NCBI RefSeq assembly: GCF_000246945.1
Contig: NZ_BAEX01000010.1
Coordinates: 1-52,682, forward strand
DNA from: Myroides injenensis M09-0166
GTDB lineage: Bacteria; Bacteroidota; Bacteroidia; Flavobacteriales; Flavobacteriaceae
Direction: 5' to 3'
Length of the DNA stretch: 52,682 nt
Part shown: positions 8,407 through 17,141 of the stretch, piece by piece
Numbering within the stretch: the first letter of the stretch is position 1
Layout: the number at the start of each line of letters is the position of its first letter
Translations under genes and position numbers: made by a program
Notes under the pieces: generated by a model
Databases searched by the model: none
Told to the model about the DNA's origin: nothing
The model's input: the letters and a program-made list of their open reading frames with translations, nothing else

Positions 8407-10773
8407 TTAATTTAGTTTATAATTTAGTTTTATATAAAAGCTTCTGCCAGCCTTTTGTATCTTAAAATAATCGTATAGTTCTTGATTAAATAAATTTCTT
8501 ACTTCCATTCCTAAAGACAACCCTTTGCTTTTCAGCTCATATAATGCGCCTAGGTTAACAGTTGTTTGATCTGGTACAATGTTCTTTATATCACCTTTTG
8601 AACGTCCAAATAGACCAAGAAATCCACTTGGTTCCATCGATTTATCAATCGCTTGGATATAAAATTCTCTTACGAAGTTTAGGTTAGAGTAAGCGGTAAT
8701 AGCATCATCCTTTAGAAACAACTGCTCAAACTTCGCCTCAACACCAATATTTGCAAAAAAGAAAGGAAGGTTTGGTACTCTACTGCCTTTCATCCATTTG
8801 TCAGAGGCTTGGCTAAATTTTCCATAACGGATACTCTGCCAAGTAAAGTTGGTAAATGCGCTAAAGTTCTTATTCATTTGTACTTTAAAATCTCCTTCAA
8901 AACCGTATCCATTTGCTCTTTCTTTATTTACATAAACTGAAAGAGGCGGGTTACCTGATACAAGGACGATAATATCTTTAGTTTGTCTATAAAAACCGCT
9001 TAGGCTATACTTAAATATCCCTTCTTCTTTATCGATTCCTAAATTAAGGTTGATACTTTTTTCAGGTTTCAAATCAAAATTAGAAGCTATGAAAATATAA
9101 TCTCCAAACAATTCTGTATAACCAGGTAAACGTCTAGCGTCCTCTATCGAAAATCTAAGATTATACTTATCAGACAATCTATATTTAGCCCCAACTGCCC
9201 AACCAAAAGCATCGCCATTTGTCTTATAAATATCCGTAGATTTTAAATCAACATTATGTGCAGTATTAAGACCTTCGCTACTGTAATTATAAAGTTTAGC
9301 AAGAACATTTGTTTCCAATTTGTTATTTAGCCATTGAGTAGTTAAGCCTAAAGCAATTGTATTCTTTTTATATTTAGTAGGTAATTCAACTATCGTTTGT
9401 TGTGTATCCTCTATTTTCTTACCATAGGGATCTGTACCTTTTCTTTTTGTATAGTTATAGGTATTATTTAACCATAGTTGGTTATTCGCATTAATAGTGT
9501 ATCCTAATAATGTTCTAGAGGTGAAAAATGTCATATCTATATCAGCATCCATAGGGTGATCTCCTTCACCGCGATAACCTCTTGGTGTAAACTCCCCTAG
9601 CCAATTATATCTACCTCTTAGCGTATCTATTGCTTGCATTTTTACAACATTATACGATACAAATTGGTCAATATTAACTCGCTCGTCAAATAATGATTTC
9701 TTATAACGAAGACTAGGAATAAAACTATGTTGCTTATCTTCAATAGCCCCATAAGGTGTTAACATAGTAGTAGGGCTATTTTGTAATTCTTTTTCAAGAT
9801 TGTAATAACTTAAATCAAGTTGTATTAAATCAGCCCATTTCAGATTATTAAAACCTGCATATACATTCGTGTAAAGATGTTTGTAACGATTGTGGAACAA
9901 CTTAACCTTTGATTTGGTTTTTGCTATTTCTGCATCTGGTGTTTTGATTTTATAATCATTATCAGAATAGTTATAGAAGGCTTCTACACCAACAAAGGCG
10001 TGATCATTTAAATTGTGATGAAGTCGCAATGCTCCCCTAAATGTATTAAATGAACCGTACTCCACAGAGGCTCTTAACGTATTAGCCTTATTGGCAGGAG
10101 ATATTAAGTTAACTGCTCCCCCTAAAGCATCTGTCGCTAGATTAACAGGTACAATACCTTTATAAACTTCTACGCGCTCTAATAAATCAAGTGGTACATT
10201 TGAAATACTATAACCTTCTCCTAAATAATTAATTGGAATACCATCTTTGAATATGCGTATTGCATTTCCTGAAAAGCCATTAAGATTAATATTAGCTTGG
10301 GACCCCAAACCTCCTGATTGTCTAACACGGATACCAGTGGTTTTATTCATTAAATCTACTAATGAAACTGGTTTTGCGATTTCGCTTTTAGTATCAACTA
10401 CAATAGAACGTATGATAGCTCTATTTGTTTGTTGTGACTCACTTTTACTTTCTATTAAAATATCAGATAATAAGACATTGTCATCCTCTAAAATAAGTTC
10501 GAAAGTACTACCATTCTTCACCTCTATTTGTTTAGAAACTGGTTTAAATGAATTTGCAAAAACTTGAAGCTGATAGGTACCTTCTTTGTTTAAGTCAAAT
10601 ACGGCTGCTCCATTGTGATCTGTGTCTTTTTGTATAGAATCAATTATAACTACTCCATTAACCACAGATTGGTTGCCTTGATTTTTTAAGGTAACTGTTG
10701 TTATAACTTGTGCAATGGAATCAAAACTACAAAGTGATCCAACAAAAATTGCTATAAGGTATTTGGCCTTCAC
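8407..10773 (-). CDS. TonB-dependent outer-membrane receptor, XusA-like
   Basis: The 788-residue receptor starts at GTG (10773) with signal peptide MKAKYLIAIFVGSLCSFDSIAQ. A carboxypeptidase-regulatory-like beta domain covers about 25-100. The plug domain (about 130-225) has GIRVRQSGGLGSQANINLNG and IEVYKGIVPVNLATDALGG-like motifs, and the remainder is a 22-strand-type barrel ending FYIKLNYKLN. The GIRVRQSGGLGS plug motif is shared with the second receptor at 49-51 kb. It is the first gene of the receptor, DUF4374 lipoprotein, esterase and propeller operon, which points to uptake of a catecholate-type siderophore. A TAnnTTTG promoter and a Fur-box-like palindrome lie just upstream. No ATG option preserves the signal peptide as well as the GTG does. 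Confidence 0.85.
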   Translation of the reverse strand: MKAKYLIAIFVGSLCSFDSIAQVITTVTLKNQGNQSVVNGVVIIDSIQKDTDHNGAAVFDLNKEGTYQLQVFANSFKPVSKQIEVKNGSTFELILEDDNVLLSDILIESKSESQQTNRAIIRSIVVDTKSEIAKPVSLVDLMNKTTGIRVRQSGGLGSQANINLNGFSGNAIRIFKDGIPINYLGEGYSISNVPLDLLERVEVYKGIVPVNLATDALGGAVNLISPANKANTLRASVEYGSFNTFRGALRLHHNLNDHAFVGVEAFYNYSDNDYKIKTPDAEIAKTKSKVKLFHNRYKHLYTNVYAGFNNLKWADLIQLDLSYYNLEKELQNSPTTMLTPYGAIEDKQHSFIPSLRYKKSLFDERVNIDQFVSYNVVKMQAIDTLRGRYNWLGEFTPRGYRGEGDHPMDADIDMTFFTSRTLLGYTINANNQLWLNNTYNYTKRKGTDPYGKKIEDTQQTIVELPTKYKKNTIALGLTTQWLNNKLETNVLAKLYNYSSEGLNTAHNVDLKSTDIYKTNGDAFGWAVGAKYRLSDKYNLRFSIEDARRLPGYTELFGDYIFIASNFDLKPEKSINLNLGIDKEEGIFKYSLSGFYRQTKDIIVLVSGNPPLSVYVNKERANGYGFEGDFKVQMNKNFSAFTNFTWQSIRYGKFSQASDKWMKGSRVPNLPFFFANIGVEAKFEQLFLKDDAITAYSNLNFVREFYIQAIDKSMEPSGFLGLFGRSKGDIKNIVPDQTTVNLGALYELKSKGLSLGMEVRNLFNQELYDYFKIQKAGRSFYIKLNYKLN

Positions 10774-10783
10774 AAATAAAACT

Positions 10784-10837
10784 ATTTAGATTTATTTTAA
10801 ATAAAGACAAATGTAGAGTAAAAAATAAAAATTACAA
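10784..10837 (-). promoter_or_regulatory. Promoter and Fur-box-like palindrome of the XusA-like operon
   Basis: On the minus strand TACATTTG (10815-10808) follows a TTG by 19 bp, matching the Bacteroidota -33/-7 pattern. ATTTAGATTTATTTTAAAT (10784-10802) is a near-palindrome placed at about +1 to +19, so a repressor bound there would block transcription. A very similar 19-mer lies at the other siderophore receptor (31554-31572). The rest of the 10774-11198 spacer is AT-rich and shows nothing else. Confidence 0.6.
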
Positions 10838-11198
10838 GTATATCATCATTGATAAAATTAAAAAGGGAATATCTTCAATTAATAAATACACGCATATTAA
10901 CCTTTAAATAAAACAAATAATCAACTTTACTAGATTAATTATAATTAAATAATCAAAAAAATAAAGTTACTTTATAAAAGTTAAAGTTTACAATCATTCT
11001 AAATTAGAAACAAGAACAGAATTAATAGAGCATAATTCTTCACATTATTGAAAGATTACACCATTAAAGGATATTATTATAATTCCTTATCTAGTTATTA
11101 TATTTTCATACTACTCTTGGTAGTAATTAATCCTATCAATGATCAAATACAGGTATTTTTTTCTATTCTTTACGTAGAAGGATAAATTAAAGTCACTC

Positions 11199-12635
11199 TT
11201 ATATTAATCTAGATCTGCTAAATACCTCAGCTAGTTGCTTAATCCCTATTTCTAATTGTTCATCAGATAGAAAACCATAGCTTAGTCTAAACCCTACTGA
11301 TGAAGTATTTTCAGTATAGTGGCTTGGAGGAAAAAGAGAAATACTAGATTGATTTAATCGCTCTTCCAATAACTTCCAGTTAAATAACACTTTAGGTTCT
11401 AACCAAAATGCCATTCCCCCATCTGGTAATGAATAATTCACGTACTCTTTTAGATACTTATCTATTAAGAGATTAGCAACATTTCTTCTTTCTTTATAAA
11501 AATTAGTAGCCTTTTTTATATGGCGTTTTAAAGTTCCATCTTGAATTAATTGCAATACTGCTTGTTCCATTATTGAGTCACCTTGTACATCAATAATTTT
11601 CCTTAAGTCCCCCACTTTCTTAAGAAACTCTGAATTATTACTTACTAAATAACCTATTCTCAATGCTGGAGCCACAACCTTGCTTAAGGTTCCAATATAA
11701 ATATAATGTTCTAACTCAACAAAACTAGATAATGGTAAAACAGGTCGGTATCCAAAGTGAAACTCATTATCGTAATCATCTTCAATAATTGTTATATTAT
11801 ACTTATTTGCCAATTGTATCAGTTCCAACCTTCTTGATAAGGCAAGTGTCACAGTGGTAGGGTATTGATGATGAGGCGTTATATATATAGCTTTTATTCT
11901 TTTATTTTTTTTCAATAGTTCTGCTACCATACCCACATCAATACCATCCTTATCAACAGGAACATATATCAGTTCTGCTCCTGCATGTTCAAATGCTTGC
12001 CAAGCAGGTTTATAGCCGGGATCCTCCACTATTACACAATCTCCTTTTTCAAATAAGCATTGACCTGTAAGAAACATAGCCATCTGGCTTCCTCTAGTGA
12101 TACACAATGAATTAACATCTATATGCATCCCCCTTTGATTATTAAGCATACTTACAATTGCTTCTCTAAAATTTAAATCGCCATAAGCACTAGAATATCC
12201 CATCAATTGCCACTTGGCTTTTTGATTAAATATTTGTCGATAAGCTCTAGCTAATTCTTTAATTGGTGCAATTTTAGTATTGGGATGTCCATCATCAAAA
12301 CGAATTATTGCTTGCTGGGAAGAAACCTCATCAATTTCTATAGCTGTTTTATTTGCAATATTTCTAGGTGAAATTGGCAGAACATCTGCTACAAAAGTTC
12401 CTTTTCTTTCTTTTGAAATTAAATACCCCTCTTGTATTAAGACATTAATTGCTTCTACAACGGTATTTCTATTTACCTCTAAATCTAGAGCCAACTTCCG
12501 AGTACCAGGAAGAACCATGCCTTTTTTTAATCTTCCTTCTTTAATATTTGTAATTATGGCGTCAGCAATCTGAAGATACATAGCCTTATCGCTATTGTAC
12601 TCTATTTTAATTTCAAACTCCCAAGGTCTTAACAT
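11199..12635 (-). CDS. MocR/PdxR-like regulator
   Basis: The 478-residue protein joins a GntR winged helix (about 15-80, with LPGTRKLALDLEVNRNTVVEAI) to an aminotransferase-fold domain with the PLP lysine at Lys319 (IYIGTLSKVVAPALRIGYL), an IIEDDYDNEF segment and a YITPHHQYPTT segment. Neighbours include pyridoxal kinase and the PLP homeostasis protein YggS, so a role as a PLP-sensing regulator of vitamin B6 balance is plausible. It diverges from a GNAT gene. The nonamer CTGGACTAG touches its own start codon (12636-12644), recurs upstream of pdxY and the amidotransferase, and occurs with one change at yggS; it is the best operator candidate and would allow autoregulation. Confidence 0.88.
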   Translation of the reverse strand: MLRPWEFEIKIEYNSDKAMYLQIADAIITNIKEGRLKKGMVLPGTRKLALDLEVNRNTVVEAINVLIQEGYLISKERKGTFVADVLPISPRNIANKTAIEIDEVSSQQAIIRFDDGHPNTKIAPIKELARAYRQIFNQKAKWQLMGYSSAYGDLNFREAIVSMLNNQRGMHIDVNSLCITRGSQMAMFLTGQCLFEKGDCVIVEDPGYKPAWQAFEHAGAELIYVPVDKDGIDVGMVAELLKKNKRIKAIYITPHHQYPTTVTLALSRRLELIQLANKYNITIIEDDYDNEFHFGYRPVLPLSSFVELEHYIYIGTLSKVVAPALRIGYLVSNNSEFLKKVGDLRKIIDVQGDSIMEQAVLQLIQDGTLKRHIKKATNFYKERRNVANLLIDKYLKEYVNYSLPDGGMAFWLEPKVLFNWKLLEERLNQSSISLFPPSHYTENTSSVGFRLSYGFLSDEQLEIGIKQLAEVFSRSRLI

Positions 12636-12697
12636 CTGGACTAGCTATTTTTTATAATTCTGTATCATATACTCAGACCAAATATACTATAGTTTCG
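12636..12697 (+). promoter_or_regulatory. GNAT promoter with two candidate MocR half-sites
   Basis: CTGGACTAG (12636-12644) and the weaker CTGTATCAT (12660-12668) are 24 bp apart, followed by TAGTTTCG (12690-12697), one base off TAnnTTTG. The same spacing relative to a -7 box is seen at yggS and, more weakly, pdxY. The left copy abuts the MocR ATG. Confidence 0.5.
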
Positions 12698-12719
12698 CAG
12701 CATTATAAAATATAAATTT

Positions 12720-13166
12720 ATGAATTTCACAATTAAAAAAGCAAGCTTAGAAGACTTAGAACAAGCTTCTGAATTATTTAATCTTTATCGTATTTTTTAT
12801 CGTCAGCCTTCAAATCTAGAAGCTGGAAAGGCATTCCTAAAAGAGCGCCTTTTAAACGGAGAATCAGATATATTTCTAGCTTGGATGGATGGTAAAGCTG
12901 TGGGCTTTGTACAACTTTACAAATTATTCCATTACATTAAACTAGAAAAACAATGGTTATTATCAGATTTATTCGTTTGCCCAGAATATAGAGGAAAAGG
13001 AATATCTATTGGACTAATTGACCGAAGTAAAAAATGGTGTGAAGAAACTAATGCTTGTGGATTAATGCTTGAAACTGAAAAGACCAATGATATAGGAAAC
13101 CAGTTATATCCTAAATGTGGTTTTGAATACGATGCATTGCACAACTACTATTTTTGGTGGAAATAA
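12720..13166 (+). CDS. GNAT-family N-acetyltransferase
   Basis: The 148-residue protein is a single GNAT domain. Residues around 50-80 form the central strands (IFLAWMDGKAVGFVQLYKL), the acetyl-CoA loop is VCPEYRGKGISIGLI (about 89-103), and the end YPKCGFEYDALHNYYFWWK is typical of the family. Members acetylate small amines, amino acids or protein termini; the substrate here is not evident. It diverges from a MocR gene whose predicted operator sits in its promoter, so its substrate may be an amine or amino acid tied to the MocR effector. It is monocistronic, ending in a terminator-like hairpin. Confidence 0.85.
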   Translation: MNFTIKKASLEDLEQASELFNLYRIFYRQPSNLEAGKAFLKERLLNGESDIFLAWMDGKAVGFVQLYKLFHYIKLEKQWLLSDLFVCPEYRGKGISIGLIDRSKKWCEETNACGLMLETEKTNDIGNQLYPKCGFEYDALHNYYFWWK

Positions 13167-13174
13167 AAATAAAG

Positions 13175-13210
13175 AAAGAGTTAAGAAGGGATCTTCCTAA
13201 CTCTTTTTTA
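13175..13210 (+). terminator. Rho-independent terminator after the GNAT gene
   Basis: AAAGAGTTAAGAAG (13175-13188) pairs with CTTCCTAACTCTTT (13193-13206) with one mismatch and is followed by T residues. It lies a few bases after the GNAT stop. Confidence 0.75.
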
Positions 13211-13368
13211 TATCTATAAAATAGCATATTCAATATTGCTATTATATTATTATCACTTATAAAGTATCAATACAAATAACACATCATAACAATATGTAAT
13301 ACAATATATTAAACAATTAATATAATTACTAAAATAACGTTTAATCTTAATGTAAACCAACTATTCTT

Positions 13369-14244
13369 CTAAATTGAAAGAGCCTTCTCTTTCGCTACAT
13401 TTACCTCTAATAACGATTGTGCTTGTAGTATAGAAATAGCATCCATTTCTGGTAAATGTGCTTCCTTAGCATATTCTAATACGCTACATAAGAAATGCAT
13501 CCCTACCTCAATAGCTTTTGCTATACTTCTACCTAATGCAAGTTGTGATGTTAATATAGAGGCAAATAAATCACCAGTCCCTACTAATTCTATATTAATT
13601 TTTTGAGAAACAAATCTGTGTACTTTGCCATCAGCAATTAATATCACTTCAATTAGATTAGCTGGCGTATCTTCTAAAATAGCACTTGTCAATACTACTT
13701 TCTTTGTAGATAGTTGTGGGTGATTATTTACTAAATTTAATAATTGTTCTTCCCCTTTTATTTCTTCTTTAAGAATATACTCTAATTCAAATTGATTAGG
13801 TGTAATAACATCAGCTAAAGGAAGTAATTGTTCTAGCGAATAGTCAGCTACTTCTTTAGGAATATACAATCCTCCTGCTCTACTATCACCAAAAACTGGA
13901 TCATAGACATAGTTATTCTTTTTATCTAATTCTTTCCAATTACTTATAAAACTTCTAGATAAAGTAATTAAATCATTATCTCTAATATAGCCAGTAAGTA
14001 AATATTTTGTATTTTGATATATCTCTATTTCTGATATACCTCTTGTGAGCTTCTCAAATAGTTCAGGTTTTATAACCTCTCCATAATATACCTTTTGATC
14101 AGTATGACTTGATAACATTACTGTTGGCAAAACCACTATGTTTAACCCATGTAATTGTATAGCAAAACCAGCAACATTATTACCAACATACCCGGTAGAT
14201 ACTAAACTTTGAATAGAAATAATACTTCTTTCGCTTTCTTTCAT
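13369..14244 (-). CDS. pdxY: Pyridoxal kinase
   Basis: The 291-residue protein is a ribokinase-fold pyridoxal kinase, phosphorylating pyridoxal to PLP with ATP in the cytoplasm. The pieces seen are IISIQSLVSTGYVGNNVAGFAI at the N-terminus (substrate pocket), YVYDPVFGDSRAGGLYIP (catalytic loop), ITPNQFELEYIL, and the ATP-site ELVGTGDLFASIL with the catalytic base Asp of GTGD. Length is normal for PdxY. The ATG at 14244 is preferred over TTG at 14259. Upstream, TACCTTTG (14331-14324) is a good -7 box and CTGGACTAG on the coding strand (14362-14354) sits at the -33 position, suggesting control by the neighbouring MocR. Confidence 0.9.
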   Translation of the reverse strand: MKESERSIISIQSLVSTGYVGNNVAGFAIQLHGLNIVVLPTVMLSSHTDQKVYYGEVIKPELFEKLTRGISEIEIYQNTKYLLTGYIRDNDLITLSRSFISNWKELDKKNNYVYDPVFGDSRAGGLYIPKEVADYSLEQLLPLADVITPNQFELEYILKEEIKGEEQLLNLVNNHPQLSTKKVVLTSAILEDTPANLIEVILIADGKVHRFVSQKINIELVGTGDLFASILTSQLALGRSIAKAIEVGMHFLCSVLEYAKEAHLPEMDAISILQAQSLLEVNVAKEKALSI

Positions 14245-14323
14245 CTTATATTTTTTCAATGACTATTATTATTAGAACAGTCAATTGTACTTCAGTTAAT
14301 TTTAAACTTATATAAAAGCTTGA

Positions 14324-14386
14324 CAAAGGTACTCGATAATAAGAAAAAATGGTCTAGTCCAGTATATAAATATAACTCTATACCAA
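14324..14386 (-). promoter_or_regulatory. pdxY promoter with CTGGACTAG operator candidate
   Basis: On the minus strand TACCTTTG (14331-14324) is preceded by CTGGACTAG (14362-14354) with 22 bp between, and by a weaker TTGGTATAG (14386-14378) 24 bp further up. The spacing repeats that at yggS and the GNAT gene. Confidence 0.55.
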
Positions 14387-14391
14387 TACTA

Positions 14392-14452
14392 TTACTCTTT
14401 TAATTTACTTGGTACAACGCCATATTTTCTTTTAAAAGCAATAGAAAAATTT
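14392..14452 (-). pseudogene. Remnant of an AraC-family C-terminus
   Basis: The minus strand encodes about 19 residues, NFSIAFKRKYGVVPSKLKE, then TAA. This is the last recognition-helix region of an AraC-type DNA-binding domain. A stop codon lies directly before it and no matching upstream half is visible. It is probably the leftover of a deleted regulator next to an intact AraC gene. Confidence 0.6.
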
Positions 14453-14548
14453 TAAACTATTCCACTATCTGACAATGAAGTTGGCTAACAAAATCAAGAG
14501 TATCCTCACCACAAACATTAATTATTTACCTGATTTACAAATATTTGA

Positions 14549-15391
14549 TCACTTTACTTGTTTTTGACTTTCTACTCTAAATTGTTTTAAAGTCATATTA
14601 TTATGTTTCCTAAAAAATTTATTGATGTGGCTTTCATCAGTAAATCCAAATTCATCTGCAATCTCAACAATACGTTTATCACTAAACTGCAGGCGATGCT
14701 CAATTAATCTAATTTTATATCTAGAAATATAATCTTGAATACTTTCGCCACATTGTTTCCTAAAATAGGCACCTAGATACGTTTCTGATAATCCAAAAGC
14801 TTCAGATATTGATTTAATACGCAATAAATCTGGCTGTAAGATATTACTGTGAATATAATTAATAATCTCTAAGATTCGTTGATCTGTGTTAGTGTCAATA
14901 AGAGAAGGTCTTATCATCGCAATATTACGTGCTGCAACAACAATAGTCACATTAATCAAATTCGTTAATATATCTTCCACATATAATGAATCTTGATTTA
15001 GCAACATAAGGACATTAGTCATAACGCTATCAACCAACTTAATGTCCTCTTTATTTTGTAATAAAGAATTAGACAATAAAGGTGCATTATATAACAAGCA
15101 CTCAATATGGTCCATTGTGTTCCATTGATAATTTCTAATATATTCTTGATTGAAACGCGCTACAATAAATTCACAATTACCCTCGAGATTAAATTCATGA
15201 CAGTCATTTGGTGTGGTTATAAATAAATTCCCTTTTCTAAATCGAAGTGTATTGCCGTTAATAATGTACTCCCCTTCTCCATTAAGTACATAAACTAATT
15301 CAAAGAAATTAAACGTCCTATTACTCAAAGGACAACAGTCTAAATTCTCATAAAACACCTCAAAAGACTTATATATATTTTCTCTAGCCAT
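14549..15391 (-). CDS. AraC-family regulator, cupin type
   Basis: The 280-residue protein has an N-terminal cupin-like sensor half (about 15-110, with NFFELVYVLNGEGEYIINGNTL and a TPNDCHEF turn) and a C-terminal double helix-turn-helix (about 170-275, with IKSISEAFGLSETYLGAYFRKQCG and IVEIADEFGFTDESHINKFFRKH). It diverges from a two-gene operon for an alpha/beta hydrolase and a quinone reductase. The spacer carries TATACCTA twice, exactly 21 bp apart, the distance typical for two AraC subunits on one DNA face. It therefore most likely activates that operon. The inducer is unknown; a reactive or ester compound would fit the enzymes. Confidence 0.85.
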   Translation of the reverse strand: MARENIYKSFEVFYENLDCCPLSNRTFNFFELVYVLNGEGEYIINGNTLRFRKGNLFITTPNDCHEFNLEGNCEFIVARFNQEYIRNYQWNTMDHIECLLYNAPLLSNSLLQNKEDIKLVDSVMTNVLMLLNQDSLYVEDILTNLINVTIVVAARNIAMIRPSLIDTNTDQRILEIINYIHSNILQPDLLRIKSISEAFGLSETYLGAYFRKQCGESIQDYISRYKIRLIEHRLQFSDKRIVEIADEFGFTDESHINKFFRKHNNMTLKQFRVESQKQVK

Positions 15392-15399
15392 ACAGCAAA

Positions 15400-15457
15400 T
15401 ATACCTATCTATACTTTATTTATACCTAAAAACACCTATAAAACAGGTCTATTTTTG
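15400..15457 (+). promoter_or_regulatory. AraC direct repeats and hydrolase promoter
   Basis: TATACCTA occurs at 15400-15407 and 15421-15428 (21-bp period), followed by TATTTTTG at 15450-15457, a full TAnnTTTG match. The nearer half-site ends where the -33 element would be, an activator-like arrangement. Confidence 0.6.
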
Positions 15458-15478
15458 CTTTACTAAATATTGAAAAGA

Positions 15479-16435
15479 ATGACAACAAGTGAAATATTAA
15501 ATAAAATAGACAGAGAACTTGCTACTGCCATTACACAAAGTAATTGGGATGATATAGATTACGATTATTCATTACAGAACAATCCCACATTAATTAGAAC
15601 TAAAGAACAACAGCTTGCACAAGATCATCAAGAGTCTTCTCTGCCAAGCGAAATGGAGATAAAGAATATTTTCATTCCCTCAAGAGATTCTGACAGAAAA
15701 ATTAGATTGAGGTCATATAGACCAAATAATCAAGAAGATTTACCCATTTTCCTCTACTTTCATGGGGGTGCATTTATATTCGGTACTCCAGAACAATATG
15801 ATACTATACTTGCGAATTTGGCATTAGATGCTAATATATTAATTGTTTCTGTAGATTATAGATTGGCTCCAGAACATCCTTTTCCTGCCGCTGTTTATGA
15901 TGGTTACGACTCATTAGAATGGCTTTCTTTATATGCTAATAAAATAGGTGGTCAAAATAATAAAATCATTATAGGAGGCAGTAGTGCTGGGGGAACAATA
16001 GCTGCCTCAATAACGCAATACAACAAAAAAATAAATATAGTACACCAATTTTTACTCTATCCTGCTATGAATAGTTTACTTACAAGTGACTCTATGCAAC
16101 TATTTGCTAATGCTCCAATGCAAACTAAGACATCAGCTTATTGGATGTGGCATCATTATTTACAAGGTAATCTAACCACACCTCCTCCTTTTGCAGTACC
16201 CTCAACTACAAAGGACTTAACTAACCTACCTTCAGCCACAATAATAACCGCAGAATATGATCCACTAAGAGATGAAGCTCATGAATATAGTATTTTACTT
16301 AAGAATAGTCATGTAGATGTAAACTATCTATGTATAAAAGGAGCTGTTCACGCATTTGATTTTTTCACCTCATCTCTTTCTACCCAATTTCATTACCTAC
16401 AAGTCAATCTATTAAAAAACATTATTCAAGAATAA
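15479..16435 (+). CDS. Alpha/beta hydrolase of the hormone-sensitive-lipase family
   Basis: The 318-residue protein has the HSL oxyanion motif FHGGAFIFG (about 95-103), the nucleophile serine in IGGSSAGG (about 166-173), a DYRLAPEHPFPA segment, the acid in AEYDPLRDEA and the His in KGAVHAFDF. Such enzymes hydrolyse short-chain esters of small organic molecules in the cytoplasm; no signal peptide is seen. The ATG at 15479 fits the promoter better than the in-frame TTG at 15470. A quinone reductase gene begins 1 bp after its stop, so the two form one transcript, probably activated by the divergent AraC protein. Confidence 0.85.
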   Translation: MTTSEILNKIDRELATAITQSNWDDIDYDYSLQNNPTLIRTKEQQLAQDHQESSLPSEMEIKNIFIPSRDSDRKIRLRSYRPNNQEDLPIFLYFHGGAFIFGTPEQYDTILANLALDANILIVSVDYRLAPEHPFPAAVYDGYDSLEWLSLYANKIGGQNNKIIIGGSSAGGTIAASITQYNKKINIVHQFLLYPAMNSLLTSDSMQLFANAPMQTKTSAYWMWHHYLQGNLTTPPPFAVPSTTKDLTNLPSATIITAEYDPLRDEAHEYSILLKNSHVDVNYLCIKGAVHAFDFFTSSLSTQFHYLQVNLLKNIIQE

Positions 16436-16436
16436 A

Positions 16437-17030
16437 ATGACAAACATTACGCTTATCAATGGTCATCCAAATAGCAATAGCTTAAACACTACAATTGCAG
16501 AGAAGTATATCCAACATGCCAAACAATTAAATGTAGAAGTGCGTTATATTGCTATTGGACAATTAGATTTCAATCCCAATCTAATGTATGGGTATCAACA
16601 AAGAATGGAATTAGAACCTGATTTACTAAGAGCTCTAGAGGATATAAAATGGGCTGATCATCTTGTATGGATTCACCCACTTTGGTGGACAGGAATGCCT
16701 GCTATTATGAAAGGATTCTTTGATAGAGCTTTTCTACCTAATATAACATTTACGCACAAAAATGGCATTCTTTCAAAAGGTTTATTAGAACATAAAACTG
16801 CTCGCATCATTACAACCGCTGGGGACTTATCATTAGATGTTTATAAAAATGAGTATGCTGATGCTGGATTAGTACAATTAGAGAAAAGCATATTAAATTA
16901 TTGCGGGGTAAGCCCCATTCTTAATACTTTTTTAGGTCCTCTAAATCATATGACTGAGCAAGAAATAAGAGCATTTATTAATACTATACCCTCTATTGTT
17001 GAAAAAGATTTAACTCTATTAGTCAATTAG
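16437..17030 (+). CDS. NAD(P)H:quinone oxidoreductase, flavodoxin-fold
   Basis: The 197-residue protein is a flavodoxin-like FMN/FAD enzyme of the KefF/MdaB/NQO type. INGHPNSNSLNTTIAEKYI at the N-terminus is the phosphate-binding loop, and LVWIHPLWWTGMPAIMKGFFDRAF (about 77-100) is the characteristic flavin- and substrate-binding stretch. These enzymes reduce quinones or other electrophiles by two electrons and protect against redox stress. It follows the hydrolase by one base, so the pair may process and detoxify the same aromatic or ester compound; that pairing is an inference. Confidence 0.85.
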   Translation: MTNITLINGHPNSNSLNTTIAEKYIQHAKQLNVEVRYIAIGQLDFNPNLMYGYQQRMELEPDLLRALEDIKWADHLVWIHPLWWTGMPAIMKGFFDRAFLPNITFTHKNGILSKGLLEHKTARIITTAGDLSLDVYKNEYADAGLVQLEKSILNYCGVSPILNTFLGPLNHMTEQEIRAFINTIPSIVEKDLTLLVN

Positions 17031-17045
17031 ATCAAACCTCTTACT

Positions 17046-17081
17046 AATGCTTGTATAAGTACTTCTTCTTATACAAGCATT
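17046..17081. terminator. Hairpin, probable terminator between convergent genes
   Basis: AATGCTTGTATAAG (17046-17059) and CTTATACAAGCATT (17068-17081) form a perfect 14-bp stem with an 8-nt loop, between the quinone reductase stop and the convergent yggS stop. The T-run is weak. Confidence 0.6.
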
Positions 17082-17141
17082 ATAAATTATATAGAAAAAT
17101 TATACTAATCAACCCTCCTAGCTATACAAGACTTATTAAAC

